Source of the DNA: Trinickia diaoshuihuensis
GTDB taxonomy: Bacteria > Pseudomonadota > Gammaproteobacteria > Burkholderiales > Burkholderiaceae
Length of the DNA: 64,000 bases
NCBI RefSeq assembly: GCF_003390925.1
Contig: NZ_QUBS01000026.1
Span: forward strand, 62,001 to 126,000
Reading direction: 5' to 3'
Positions within the stretch are counted from its first letter, which is position 1, and the number at the start of each line of letters is the position of its first letter. This document shows positions 1-9,185 of the stretch, piece by piece. The notes under the pieces were generated by a model. It was given only the letters and a program-made list of their open reading frames with translations. It had not been told where the DNA came from and searched no databases. The position numbers and the translations under genes were made by a program.

Positions 1-2207
1 ATCCATTGCACGTCTTCGACGATCAGCAATACGGGGCCCTCGGGGTTTAGGGATACCAGAAGCTGGCGCAGCATGTCGAACAGCGCTTGTTGCTGGCGCG
101 CGCCGGACCAGCGCGTGAGGTCGGCCGCGAGCGGCCGGCCGAGCCACGCCGACAGCGTCGCGCGGGCCGCGGCGCGCTCGCTTTCGTCGAGTTGGATGAC
201 TTGCTCGAGTGCAAGCAACGGATCGGCGCCGCCGGCATCGTCGAGGTCCAGGTGCCAACGGGCCTTGACGAAGCGAAGGAGCGGCGCGAGCGCGTGGTTG
301 GTCTGATCGGGCAGGCAGGCGCAATCGGCATAGCCGTGGCCGCTCGAGCGCACGGCTTCGCGCAGTTCGTGCACGAGGCGCGACTTGCCCATGCCCGCTT
401 CGCCGACGACGAGCGTCATGCGCCGCGCGTTTGCACTTGCGCGCATATCGAGCCGCGCGCTTTCCCAAGCGCGCATCAAAGCGGCGAATTCACGCTCGCG
501 GCCGACCATCGGATGCGCGGCGCCATGCTCGAGTGCGTCGAACGGGGCATGTTCGTAGCGCTCGCCCAGCAATTCGTACACGGGCTGCGGCGGTGCGCCG
601 GGCAGCGCGAAGCGAAGCGGCAGCGATACCGAATCGACGTGGCGCTCGACGCGACGTGCGGCGTGCTCGCTGAGCAGGATATGTCCCGCCTGTGCCATTC
701 GCTGCAAACGTACGACCGCGCTCGCCGTGATTCCGCCGTGCATCGTGCCGGCCTGCGAGGCGATCGTACCGGCGTGGATCGCCGCGGCGATCTCCACGCG
801 CGCCATGGCGGTCCCGCCCCCGCCCGGCATCGGTTGCGCTTCGTGCGCTCCGGTCTGTCCGCCCGCCTGCGACGCCTGCCGCGTCATTTCCAAGGCGGCG
901 CGGCACGCGCGTTGGGCGGGCCGATCGATGCCATCGGGGTAGCCGAAGTAAAACAGTAATAGCTCGCCAAGCGTACCGGCCGCGTGTCCCCCATAACGGA
1001 TGGCGATATCGGTGCAGCGCGTGAGCCATTGCGCTTGATATGCCTCCAGCGATTCGGATAGCGCACCCTGCGTATCACCGGGTTCGTCCGCGGTGATGGA
1101 CACGCTGCAACACAGCGCGATGACCTGACGGCACTCGGCCGCGGCGGGCGTCGGCGCTGCGGGTACGACGGGCTCGGGCCGAGGCAAAGCGGACGCGGCG
1201 CGATGAGAGGGAGGAGCGGAACGAGCGGGGCGAGCGGGACGATAGCGCAGCACGCCGACGAGCGCGGCGAAATGCACGCTGCGAAAGCGGGCTGCCAGCG
1301 CTTCCGCCGATTCGGCGCGCTGCTTCGGATCCTTATTGAGCGCTTCGCGTAAGACGGCACCGAGCGGATGCGCGGCGATCGCGGGCGGCAACGCGACATC
1401 GACGGGGCTCAATTGCTGATACAGAATCTCGGCCACGGTGGAGCCTTGCATGACCGGCTGCCCCGTCAGACATTCGATGACGACCAAGCCCCACGCGTAT
1501 AGATCACTCTTGGCGGTAGGGGGTTCGCCGCGCAATTGCTCGGGCGAGCAGTATCGCGGCGAGCCCAGCACTTCATCGGTCCGCGTGAGCGTGAGCTCGT
1601 CGCCGAGCCCGGCGTTCGGGAGCAGTGTACCGATGCCGAAGTCGAGGATCTTGGCATGCAGCGCGCCGTCGAGGTGCGTGACCATCACGTTCTGCGGCTT
1701 CAAGTCTCGATGCACGACGCCGCCGCGATGCGCATGGGCGAGTCCATCGAGCACTTGCGCCATCAAATGACCCGCTGTCTCGGCCGGTATCGGACCGCCG
1801 GCCGCAAGCATCGCGCGCAAGGTGTGGCCCGGGACATGTTCGAACACCGCGAAGAGCCGGCCATCGGCCGTCTCGCCGTTATCGAGCAGCGCGACGATAT
1901 TGGCATGCGCAAGACGTGCGCAGAGCTGCGTCTCGCGTTTGAAACGAGCGCGCAAGCGCATGCGCTCGTCGGCGTCGCGCGTGGCGTTCTCGCGCAGCAG
2001 TTTGACGGCCACGCGTTCGCCGGTGTCAAGGCGCCACGCTTCGTACACGACGCCGGTCGCGCCCTCGCCGAGCGGCGCGCCGATTCGATAGCGGTGCGTT
2101 CCCGCGAGTTCGAACTCGGACGCATCGGGACCGGGCGGGGCGGATACCGCTTCCGGCATACCGGTATGACCCGGTATGGCGCCAACGGGGGCAAGAGCGC
2201 GCGGCAT
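1..2207 (-). CDS. Ser/Thr protein kinase - degenerate class III cyclase - ATPase fusion, TOMM-type (3' end beyond window)
   Basis: The frame is open from ATG 2207 to the window edge (735 codons, no stop), so the C-terminus is missing. The N-terminal kinase is complete in motifs: glycine loop GEGATG (about 47-52), VAVK lysine 69, HRDLKPQN from 166, DFG 189-191 and an SPEQ activation-end motif. A class III nucleotide cyclase-like domain follows (about 350-560), but the usual metal-binding Asp residues are not seen: CDLVGST reads CCSVSIT and LGD reads LGE. Next comes a P-loop ATPase, GEAGMGKS, with a Walker B-like VEDVQW near the edge. Kinase-cyclase fusions of this layout are known as 'TOMM system kinase/cyclase fusion protein' (TIGR03903) in Burkholderia and Sorangium, beside thiazole/oxazole-modified peptide clusters. 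The FHA gene ends 7 bp upstream, so the two are probably co-transcribed. TOMM membership is inference; kinase and ATPase are seen directly. Confidence 0.85.
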   Translation of the reverse strand, partial: MPRALAPVGAIPGHTGMPEAVSAPPGPDASEFELAGTHRYRIGAPLGEGATGVVYEAWRLDTGERVAVKLLRENATRDADERMRLRARFKRETQLCARLAHANIVALLDNGETADGRLFAVFEHVPGHTLRAMLAAGGPIPAETAGHLMAQVLDGLAHAHRGGVVHRDLKPQNVMVTHLDGALHAKILDFGIGTLLPNAGLGDELTLTRTDEVLGSPRYCSPEQLRGEPPTAKSDLYAWGLVVIECLTGQPVMQGSTVAEILYQQLSPVDVALPPAIAAHPLGAVLREALNKDPKQRAESAEALAARFRSVHFAALVGVLRYRPARPARSAPPSHRAASALPRPEPVVPAAPTPAAAECRQVIALCCSVSITADEPGDTQGALSESLEAYQAQWLTRCTDIAIRYGGHAAGTLGELLLFYFGYPDGIDRPAQRACRAALEMTRQASQAGGQTGAHEAQPMPGGGGTAMARVEIAAAIHAGTIASQAGTMHGGITASAVVRLQRMAQAGHILLSEHAARRVERHVDSVSLPLRFALPGAPPQPVYELLGERYEHAPFDALEHGAAHPMVGREREFAALMRAWESARLDMRASANARRMTLVVGEAGMGKSRLVHELREAVRSSGHGYADCACLPDQTNHALAPLLRFVKARWHLDLDDAGGADPLLALEQVIQLDESERAAARATLSAWLGRPLAADLTRWSGARQQQALFDMLRQLLVSLNPEGPVLLIVEDVQW

Positions 2208-2214
2208 GACGGGC

Positions 2215-3030
2215 TCAGCTTGCCGGCGCGCGCATGAGCTCGGATACCGTGGGTGACGGCGCCGCCTCGCTCTGAGGGAAATCGTCCACCGGCGATTGGC
2301 ATTCGACGATACCGGCTCGCACGATACTGAACGGCAGCGCGCCGAAACGAACGCCGCCGCGCCGTCGCTCGACGAGCTCCGGCGAACCGGGAGTCAGTAC
2401 GGCGCCCAATTGCATCCGCGCACGATGAATCTGTACGTTGACATGCGAGAGGTCGAGACCGAGCATGTGCGCCAGCAGCTCCAACTCGATCCATCCTTGC
2501 GAGGCGTTGTCGTACCCCGCCAGCGCATGCGCATAACGCTTTCGCGCAAGCGTGACCAAGCAGTAGTGATGCGCGCGCATGCCGAGGTCTAGCGCCGCGC
2601 CGCGCGTATAGAGCCTCGCCGAGACGTGTTCCTCGTCGCGGCTCACATGCCATTCGATGCGTTGGGCGATCGATTCGAACGCAATGGGGCGAGGCAGCGC
2701 CGCGGTGGTATCGGCCGCCGGACCGTCGTCGGGCGCATCGAGATTGTCCACGTGCCAAGGCGTGCAAGCAGGGCTGCCGAAACGAATGACGTCGCCGATC
2801 TGCAAGACGGCATAGCCGCCTTCGCCGACGAACCTGCCGCCGATCAGCGCCCCGTTACGGCCATGAACATGCAATTCCCAGCGCGGGGATTTCCAGCGGA
2901 TGGTGGCATGAATGCGCGAGACAAAGGGGAGTGCGATAACGGTGTCACAGCGATTCGAATCCCGGCCGAGGACATGATTGGCCCTCAGCAAGCACGATTG
3001 CCCCGTCAGCTCGCTTATCAGAATCGCCAT
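2215..3030 (-). CDS. FHA domain protein
   Basis: 271 residues from ATG 3030. The N-terminal ~100 residues carry FHA landmarks: LGRDSNRCD, then VSRIHATI (the Ser-x-x-His phosphothreonine-binding region), then GRNGALIGG. FHA domains bind phosphothreonine peptides, which fits the Ser/Thr kinase encoded 7 bp downstream in the same direction: it may be a substrate or docking partner of that kinase. The remaining ~170 residues (HVSRDEEHVSARLY, then a stretch resembling a winged-helix or effector region ending with arginine-rich RRRGGVRFGALPF) match nothing I recognise firmly. No signal peptide or membrane segment is seen, so it should be cytoplasmic. Confidence 0.8.
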   Translation of the reverse strand: MAILISELTGQSCLLRANHVLGRDSNRCDTVIALPFVSRIHATIRWKSPRWELHVHGRNGALIGGRFVGEGGYAVLQIGDVIRFGSPACTPWHVDNLDAPDDGPAADTTAALPRPIAFESIAQRIEWHVSRDEEHVSARLYTRGAALDLGMRAHHYCLVTLARKRYAHALAGYDNASQGWIELELLAHMLGLDLSHVNVQIHRARMQLGAVLTPGSPELVERRRGGVRFGALPFSIVRAGIVECQSPVDDFPQSEAAPSPTVSELMRAPAS

Positions 3031-3284
3031 TTAGCTACGCCCTTGATGAACGCGCGGGCCGCGCCGCGCGCATGGGCGGCTACGTCAGTGCATTCGACGA
3101 AATCTTTATAGATGGGATTTGATCATAGGAAAGTCCGGACCCGTCGGCAAGGTGTAATTGCGCGCAATGCGTTTCGCCTACAGGATGGTCCATCTTTCTC
3201 TATCTTTTAGCGCGCTCTTCGCTTGGCGTGTTTTTCAGGGCGCGTTCGAATAAGGCGATAAAGGGCTGATTTATTCGCCTCGTA

Positions 3285-4691
3285 TCAATCCCTATATTTC
3301 GAGCTCTCCTCGTAAACTTCCATTCGATTGCGGCCACGCTCCTTGGCGGTATACAGCGCCTTGTCGCAGCGCGAAAGCGCCTGCGTCGCCCCGTGATCGG
3401 CCGGCCGCATGCTGTCGATACCAATGCTGACGGTTAGCGCGATGCGGGTACCGCCGCTCATCAGCGGTGAATCCTCAAGGCGCTGCTGCACGCGGCGCGC
3501 GAACCGCGCGGCATCCTCCGTGGATGCGCCGGGCAATACAGCGGCAAATTCCTCGCCGCCGATACGGCCGACTAAGTCGCCCGTACGTGCCTCGGCGCGC
3601 AGCATGCCGGCAAAAGCGCTTAGCGCGCGGTCGCCCAGCGCATGTCCCCAGCGATCGTTGAGTAACTTGAAGTGATCGAGGTCGAACATGAGCATCGCGG
3701 CGATCTCGCCATCCACGCGACGCATGCGTGCAAGCTCGGCCTCGCTTTGCGCCATGAAATGGCGCCGGTTCGAAAGCTGCGTCAAGTGATCGATGGTGGC
3801 GAGTTCGTGCAACTCGGCTTCGATCCGCTTGTGCTCGGTGGCATCCATGATGAATCCGTGCCATAGCGTACCGCCGTCGGCCATCCGCTGCGGACGAGCA
3901 TCGCCTTGGCGCCAGCACAATCCTTGTCGCGGCAAGTTCACGCGGTATTCCAAGTGCCACGGCGTCAAGTGCGAGGCCGAATCCAGCAGCGATTGCCGGA
4001 ACGTTTGCAGATCGCGTGGATCGATGCGCGCTTCAATTGCATCGTCGTTGTGCGCCACGTCATCGGGCGCTAGTTCGTAGATCTCGCGAATGCCGTCGCT
4101 CGCGTAAGGGATCGAACCTCGACCGTCCGCGCTTTGCCGATACTGAAAGACGAGTCCGGGCACCTCGTTCGTCAGGTTCGTAATCAAGTCGATCGTGTGC
4201 TGCAGGTTCGCCGCCGTTTCGCGCAACGCCGTAATGTCGGTGCTGGTGCCGATCATGCGTTGCGCACGGCCTTCGCTGTCGCGGCTGATGACTTTGCCGC
4301 GGCTGCATATCCACTTGTACGAGCCGTCCTTGCATCGAATGCGATGCTCGACGACGTAATTGTCGGTTTTGCTGTCGAAGTGCGCTTGCATCGTCGCGCG
4401 CACGTAGGCCAGATCGTCGGGGTGAACCCGAACGTAGGCGTCCTCGATTCGATTGCTCAGTTCGTGCGGCCCGTAGCCGAGCATCGCCTTCCAAGCGGGC
4501 GAGTATCGAATTTCGCCGGTGACGATATCGCGGTCCCAAAGCCCTGTCCCGCTTCCCGTCAGCGCGAGCGTGACCAGTTCCGGATCGATATAGAACTGTG
4601 CGGCGGGGCTAGGCTGAGCCGGCGTTGCGTCGCCGCTCGTTAGAGCCGAGGCGCGTATCGCATCGTCGTCGGGTAAATCGGTTTTCAGCAT
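3285..4691 (-). CDS. PAS-PAS-GGDEF diguanylate cyclase
   Basis: 468 residues. Two PAS folds come first (about 40-160 and 175-290), the first with the PAS_3 pattern WDRDIVTGEIRYS and HPDD. The GGDEF domain (about 300-460) has FDLDHFKLLND at 336-345, an intact GGEEF active site at 378-382 and an RTGD inhibitory (RxxD) site at 369-372, five residues before GGEEF. It should therefore make c-di-GMP from two GTP and be product-inhibited. No membrane segments are present, so the PAS domains probably sense a cytoplasmic cue such as redox state or a small ligand. No EAL domain is fused. The gene stands alone; the next gene upstream is divergent. This is a conventional cyclase, unlike the GGDEF-like domains of the giant protein at 29649-42119. 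Confidence 0.92.
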   Translation of the reverse strand: MLKTDLPDDDAIRASALTSGDATPAQPSPAAQFYIDPELVTLALTGSGTGLWDRDIVTGEIRYSPAWKAMLGYGPHELSNRIEDAYVRVHPDDLAYVRATMQAHFDSKTDNYVVEHRIRCKDGSYKWICSRGKVISRDSEGRAQRMIGTSTDITALRETAANLQHTIDLITNLTNEVPGLVFQYRQSADGRGSIPYASDGIREIYELAPDDVAHNDDAIEARIDPRDLQTFRQSLLDSASHLTPWHLEYRVNLPRQGLCWRQGDARPQRMADGGTLWHGFIMDATEHKRIEAELHELATIDHLTQLSNRRHFMAQSEAELARMRRVDGEIAAMLMFDLDHFKLLNDRWGHALGDRALSAFAGMLRAEARTGDLVGRIGGEEFAAVLPGASTEDAARFARRVQQRLEDSPLMSGGTRIALTVSIGIDSMRPADHGATQALSRCDKALYTAKERGRNRMEVYEESSKYRD

Positions 4692-4789
4692 AAAGGGCCG
4701 CGAATCTAGGGGACTGAAGCAGACACGGTCAACCGATATAACGGCGCGATCGCCTGGGGCTTAAGGGGTCGTAAACAAAATGTTCGGGC

Positions 4790-4817
4790 GCGGGATTTGG
4801 CGTACGGGAAATCCCGC
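4790..4817. repeat. 9-bp inverted repeat between DGC and aldo/keto reductase
   Basis: GCGGGATTT (4790-4798) and AAATCCCGC (4809-4817) form a perfect inverted repeat with a 10-base gap, 68 bases before the aldo/keto reductase start. No T-run follows, so it is more likely a regulator site or mRNA hairpin than a terminator. The binding protein is unknown. Confidence 0.35.
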
Positions 4818-4884
4818 GGTCTTCGCGAGCACGGTTGCCTCGATTGCGGTAGCCTAGGTCTTCGTTCTTCCTAAAGGGGGCACC

Positions 4885-5910
4885 ATGGAATATCGGCATC
4901 TCGGCGCGTCGGGATTGAAGGTCCCGGCGCTCAGTTTCGGAACCGGCACGTTCGGCGGTCAGGGCGAATTATTCAAGGCATGGGGCGAAACCGATGTTTC
5001 GGAGGCGCGCCGGCTGATCGATATTTGTCTAGACGCCGGCGTAACGATGTTCGATACGGCCGACATCTATTCGCGCGGCGCGTCCGAATCGATTCTCGGC
5101 GAGGCGCTGAAAGGGCGTCGCGATCGAGTGCTCGTCTCGACAAAAGCGACGTTTCGCTTCGACGACGAGCCGAACAACGTCGGGTCGTCGCGCCATCATC
5201 TCATCAAGACGATCGACGCCTCGCTCAAACGGCTTCAGACCGACTACATCGATTTGTTTCAACTGCATGGTTTCGATGCGAAGACGCCGGTGCAGGAAGT
5301 ATTGTCGACGCTCGACGATCTCGTGCGCGCGGGCAAGATTCGCTACACGGGCGTGTCGAATTTTTCCGGCTGGCATCTGATGAAGTCGCTCGACGTGGCG
5401 GATCGCTATGGCTACCCGCGTTACGTCGCGAACCAGACCTATTACTCGCTGATCGGCCGCGACTATGAGTGGGAGTTGATGCCGCTCGGGCTCGACCAAG
5501 GCGTGGGGGCGGTCGTTTGGAGCCCGCTCGGATGGGGGCGGCTAACCGGCAAGATCCGCCGTGGCCAGGCGGTGCCCGAAGTCAGCCGGCTGCATAAGAC
5601 GGCCGACTTCGGCCCGCCGGTGCCCGACGAGTATCTTTATCGTGTCGTCGATGCACTGGACGCCATTGCCGAAGAGACCGGCAAGACCGTTCCCCAGATC
5701 GCGCTCAATTGGCTGCTTCAGCGCCCGACGGTTTCGACGGTTCTGATCGGCGCACGTAATGAAGAGCAACTGCGGCAGAACTTGGGCGCGGTCGGCTGGA
5801 ATCTAACCGCCGAACAAGTCGCGCGACTCGATGAAGCGAGCAAGGTGCGTCCGGTCTACCCGTACTGGCACCAGGAAGGGTTTGCGGAGCGCAATCCGTC
5901 TCCGGTTTAA
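4885..5910 (+). CDS. aldo/keto reductase
   Basis: 341 residues with a good ribosome site (AAAGGGGG, 4 bases before ATG). The (beta/alpha)8 reductase tetrad is complete: Asp57 and Tyr62 in MFDTADIYSRG, Lys87 in VSTKATF and His128 in QLHGF. The family reduces aldehydes and ketones with NADPH in the cytoplasm. The C-terminal RPTVSTVLIGARNEEQL is the usual cofactor-binding end of the YajO/YghZ-like general reductases. The physiological substrate cannot be told from sequence. It is a single-gene unit, flanked by the divergent diguanylate cyclase gene and, after 326 bp, the purine permease gene. Confidence 0.92.
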   Translation: MEYRHLGASGLKVPALSFGTGTFGGQGELFKAWGETDVSEARRLIDICLDAGVTMFDTADIYSRGASESILGEALKGRRDRVLVSTKATFRFDDEPNNVGSSRHHLIKTIDASLKRLQTDYIDLFQLHGFDAKTPVQEVLSTLDDLVRAGKIRYTGVSNFSGWHLMKSLDVADRYGYPRYVANQTYYSLIGRDYEWELMPLGLDQGVGAVVWSPLGWGRLTGKIRRGQAVPEVSRLHKTADFGPPVPDEYLYRVVDALDAIAEETGKTVPQIALNWLLQRPTVSTVLIGARNEEQLRQNLGAVGWNLTAEQVARLDEASKVRPVYPYWHQEGFAERNPSPV

Positions 5911-6027
5911 CGCGGCCAAGCAGGCAGGCGGCGGCGTACCGCGCCGCCGCGCCGTCCCGCATTCATCGCGCGGCCAAATAATCGTCATCACGGTTTCACA
6001 CTAGGCGTAAACACGCGGTTCGCGGCA

Positions 6028-6045
6028 ATGAAACCCCGGTTTCAT
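6028..6045. promoter_or_regulatory. palindrome upstream of the purine permease
   Basis: ATGAAACC-CC-GGTTTCAT is a perfect 8-bp inverted repeat with a 2-base centre, about 190 bases before the permease start; a half-like copy CGGTTTCA occurs at 5991-5998. The 326-base gap 5911-6236 holds no gene. Other structures in it are a G+C-rich repeat just after the reductase stop and a small hairpin AGGCCC-N5-GGGCCT (6091-6107) followed by no T-run. The palindrome looks like an operator, but the regulator is not identified. Confidence 0.35.
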
Positions 6046-6236
6046 GCGGATATATGCGCTGCGACATGTGCTGCATGTCCTCCTCCCGATAGGCCCGTCA
6101 TGGGCCTTCATCTAACCTTCGCAACGGCGAAGTGCCTTGGCGAGCAAGCCAAACCCAAGCCAAACCTATTAGAGACGAGACAAACCTGACGACGGCTGCC
6201 GTTGCCGTTTCAGCATGCTGATAAAGGAGCAAGCTC

Positions 6237-7622
6237 ATGAGTGATACCCCCGCGCAGCCGGCCGTCGGCGTCGGCGCAAGACAGGCGTTCGGCCCGACGG
6301 GTGTCATCGATCGATACTTCGGAATTTCCGCGCAAGGCAGCACGCAGCGCCGCGAAATCGTGGCCGGTATCACGACCTTCCTAGCCATGGTCTATTCGGT
6401 GTTCGTCGTCCCGGGCATGCTGGGCAAAGCCGGCTTCGATACGAGCGCGGTCTTCGTCGCCGTCTGTCTCACGACGGCCTTCGGTTCGCTGCTGATGGGG
6501 CTCTGGGCGAAACTGCCGATTGCCATCGGTTGCGCGATCTCGCTGACGGCATTCACCGCATTCGGCCTCGTGCTCGGCAAAGGCATTTCGCCCGCGGTGG
6601 CGCTCGGCGCGGTCTTCCTGATGGGCCTGGTTTTTACCGCGATCTCCGTCACCGGGGTGCGTTCATGGATCTTGCGCAATTTGCCCTCGGGTGTCGCGCA
6701 CGGTACCGGTATCGGCATCGGGCTGTTTTTGCTGCTGATCGCCTCGAACGACGTGGGCCTCGTCGTCAAGAACCCAGGCGGCGGTTTGCCGGTTGCGCTC
6801 GGACACGTCAGCGCGTTTCCCGTGATGATGTCGGTGATCGGTTTAGCCGCGATTTTCGGGCTCGAAAAACGCCGCGTGCCGGGCGGCATTTTGCTCGTCG
6901 TCGTCGGACTCTCGGCGATCGGACTTGCGCTCGATCCGAGCGTGAAATTCCACGGCGTGTTCGCATTGCCTTCGCTGAGTGCGCCCGGGCATGCTTCACT
7001 GATCGGTGCGATGAACATCAAGGGAGCGTTATCGATGGCGGTGCTGCCGAGCGTCTTCGCACTCGTCATGACGGCCGTGTTCGACGCAACGGGCACGATT
7101 CGCGCCGTGGCGGGGCAGGCAGGCCAACTCGACGATACGGGCCGCATCGTCAACGGCGGCCGCGCACTGACGGCCGATTCGTTGAGTTCGATTTTCTCGG
7201 GTTTTCTCGGCGGCGCACCGGCGGCCGCGTATATCGAATCGAGCGTCGGCGTGGCCGCGGGCGCCAAGACGGGCTTGGCCGCCGCGGTGGTCGGCCTGCT
7301 GTTTCTGGTCGTGATGTTCTTCTCGCCGGTCGCGGGTCTCGTCCCCTCGTATGCGACGGCACCCGCGTTGATGTACGTCGGCCTGCTGATGCTCTCGAAC
7401 GTGAGCAAGCTGCATATGGACGACAGGGTCGACGCGATGTCGGGTCTCGTGACCGCCGTGTTCATCGTGCTGACGGCCAATATCGTGACGGGCATCATGC
7501 TCGGCTTCGCGACGCTCGTGATCGGGCGCGTGGTCGGCGGCGAGTTCCGCAAGCTCAATGTCGGTACCGTGTCGATTGCCGTCGTGCTGGTTGCTTTTTA
7601 CCTAGGTGGCTGGGCCATCTAA
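6237..7622 (+). CDS. NCS2 family purine permease (AzgA/GhxP-like)
   Basis: 461 residues, a polytopic inner-membrane protein with about 12-13 hydrophobic segments. Start ATG 6237 is set by AAAGGAG at 6223-6229. Family signatures are [13 protein letters not shown] near residue 25, [14 protein letters not shown] at about 41-54, the [10 protein letters not shown] segment, and [16 protein letters not shown] around 325-340, which is the conserved substrate-site helix of the AzgA branch. AzgA-type NCS2 proteins are proton symporters for adenine, guanine or hypoxanthine rather than uracil or xanthine. No purine metabolism genes lie beside it. The C-terminus ends in a hydrophobic helix. Confidence 0.9.
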   Translation: MSDTPAQPAVGVGARQAFGPTGVIDRYFGISAQGSTQRREIVAGITTFLAMVYSVFVVPGMLGKAGFDTSAVFVAVCLTTAFGSLLMGLWAKLPIAIGCAISLTAFTAFGLVLGKGISPAVALGAVFLMGLVFTAISVTGVRSWILRNLPSGVAHGTGIGIGLFLLLIASNDVGLVVKNPGGGLPVALGHVSAFPVMMSVIGLAAIFGLEKRRVPGGILLVVVGLSAIGLALDPSVKFHGVFALPSLSAPGHASLIGAMNIKGALSMAVLPSVFALVMTAVFDATGTIRAVAGQAGQLDDTGRIVNGGRALTADSLSSIFSGFLGGAPAAAYIESSVGVAAGAKTGLAAAVVGLLFLVVMFFSPVAGLVPSYATAPALMYVGLLMLSNVSKLHMDDRVDAMSGLVTAVFIVLTANIVTGIMLGFATLVIGRVVGGEFRKLNVGTVSIAVVLVAFYLGGWAI

Positions 7623-7803
7623 TGCGGTTTGTCACGGGCCTCGCCCAAGGCGTTTTGTCCGCGTTTTGTCAATCCCGTCGTGGTGAAGCCGCGTCGGTTT
7701 CGACAAAGGCGTCACCAAGCGCGAAAGACGATGCTATATTCCGCTCTCTCAATGAGTCCAAGAACTCTTTTAATAACCACTTGCTATTCCGGGGCCTAGA
7801 AAG

Positions 7804-8985
7804 ATGCAAAGCGGTCGTTCAATCGTTCGGTGCGTCGCGCAATGCGGCGTTTTGGCCGGCATTCGTTTTCACAGTTTCCGTCGTACCGGCGAATTCGCCG
7901 CGGCTGCCGTGATCGCGTTTTCGCTGGCCGCGTGCGGCGGCGGGAACAGTGCGGTCGGTGTTTCTTCGGGCGGTACGGCTGCCCCGAGCGTCACCGTCGA
8001 GCAGGTATCCACCGTGGCGGGAACGGGGACGTGGGGCGCCGCCAACGGGCCGGCCGCGACGGCGACGTTCAACGATCCGTGCGACGTGGCCGTCGATGCG
8101 GCGGGCAATATCTACGTCAACGATACGGGCAACCATCTGATTCGCAAGATCGACGCGAGCGGGAACGTCACCACGGTGGCTGGAGCGGGCGTCGCCGGCA
8201 ATGTCGACGGCAACGGTGTCGCGGCGAAATTCGATTTTCCGAACGGCTTCACGCTTGCTTCGAACGGCACGCTGTACGTGGCCGATTCGGGCAATAACAC
8301 GATCCGAAAGATCGATACGAGCGGGAACGTGACCACGATCGCGGGCACTGCCTCGGTCGCCGGGGGCTCGACCAACGGCCACGGCACGGCCGCATCGTTC
8401 AATTTCCCGACTGGTATCACCGTCGATGCGAGCGGAAACCTATTCGTCGCCGACGACGGCAACAATCTCATCCGCAAGATCGATCCGAGCGGCAACGTCA
8501 CGACGTTCGCCGGCTCCGGCGCCCAGGGTTCGGCGAACGGCGCGGGCGCGACCGCGTCGTTCAATGCGCCGCATGGCATCGTCGTCGATGCGAGCGGAAA
8601 TCTCTACATCGCCGATTCGGGCAACAACCTGATTCGCAAGATCGATGCGAACGGGAACGTCACGACGATTGCCGGATCGGGCGCCCAGGGTGCGGCGAAC
8701 GGCCAAGGCGCGGCCGCCTCGTTCAACAAACCGGAGGCGATCGCCGTCGATGCGAGCGGAAACGTCTATGTGGCGGATTCGGGCAATAACCTCATCCGCA
8801 AGATAGATGCGGCGGGGAACGTGACCACGCTCGCCGGCTCGGGCGCGCAAGCGTTGACGAACGGGCAGGGCACGGCGGCCGCGTTTTACAATCCGGAGGG
8901 GCTGACCGTCGACGCGGCCGGAAACGTGTACGTGGCCGATACGCTGAACAACGCGATCCGTAAGATCGTCGCAACGCACTCGTAA
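7804..8985 (+). CDS. NHL-repeat beta-propeller lipoprotein
   Basis: 393 residues if ATG 7804 is used; the ribosome site is weak, so a later start is possible. The N-terminus is long and positive, then a hydrophobic helix ends in a lipobox FSLAACGGG (Cys44), so the protein should be lipid-anchored and exported. The rest is six NHL repeats of about 54-58 residues with the core GN.YVAD.GNN.IRKID..GNVTT; the last three repeats are spaced exactly 162 bp apart and are very similar at DNA level, which suggests recent duplication. NHL propellers bind protein, carbohydrate or other ligands; no catalytic residues are visible. The binding partner is unknown. Confidence 0.85.
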   Translation: MQSGRSIVRCVAQCGVLAGIRFHSFRRTGEFAAAAVIAFSLAACGGGNSAVGVSSGGTAAPSVTVEQVSTVAGTGTWGAANGPAATATFNDPCDVAVDAAGNIYVNDTGNHLIRKIDASGNVTTVAGAGVAGNVDGNGVAAKFDFPNGFTLASNGTLYVADSGNNTIRKIDTSGNVTTIAGTASVAGGSTNGHGTAASFNFPTGITVDASGNLFVADDGNNLIRKIDPSGNVTTFAGSGAQGSANGAGATASFNAPHGIVVDASGNLYIADSGNNLIRKIDANGNVTTIAGSGAQGAANGQGAAASFNKPEAIAVDASGNVYVADSGNNLIRKIDAAGNVTTLAGSGAQALTNGQGTAAAFYNPEGLTVDAAGNVYVADTLNNAIRKIVATHS

Positions 8986-9000
8986 AAGCTCCGCTCGCAT

Positions 9001-9059
9001 CGGAGGATGGCTTCGCCGCCCGCCCGCGATCAGGCGCGGCAAGACGACGCCATCCTCCG
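9001..9059. terminator. possible shared terminator hairpin between convergent genes
   Basis: CGGAGGATGGC (9001-9011) and GCCATCCTCCG (9049-9059) form a perfect 11-bp inverted repeat with a 37-base loop, directly between the NHL gene stop (8985) and the stop of the small minus-strand gene (9060). No strong T-run follows in either direction, so it is a weak call. Confidence 0.4.
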
Positions 9060-9185
9060 CTAACTCGTGACGTACGCCAGCACGAAGCGCAGCGCTTGAA
9101 AAAACGCTTCGCGCATTTCGGCCGGCCTAAGGTCATAGGCGAGCACGACCGGCGTGCTCAATAAAGCAATCAAGAAATATTTCAT
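9060..9185 (-). CDS. small hypothetical protein, 41 residues
   Basis: A short frame starting ATG 9185 and ending TAG at 9060. The evidence for translation is the near-perfect ribosome site AGGAGG, 6 bases before the ATG. The product begins with one hydrophobic segment (MKYFLIALLSTPVVLAY), which may be a membrane anchor or signal sequence, followed by a short amphipathic helix containing EMREAFFQALRFVLAY. I do not recognise it. Small proteins of this kind are common as conserved unknowns in Burkholderia. Confidence 0.5.
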   Translation of the reverse strand: MKYFLIALLSTPVVLAYDLRPAEMREAFFQALRFVLAYVTS

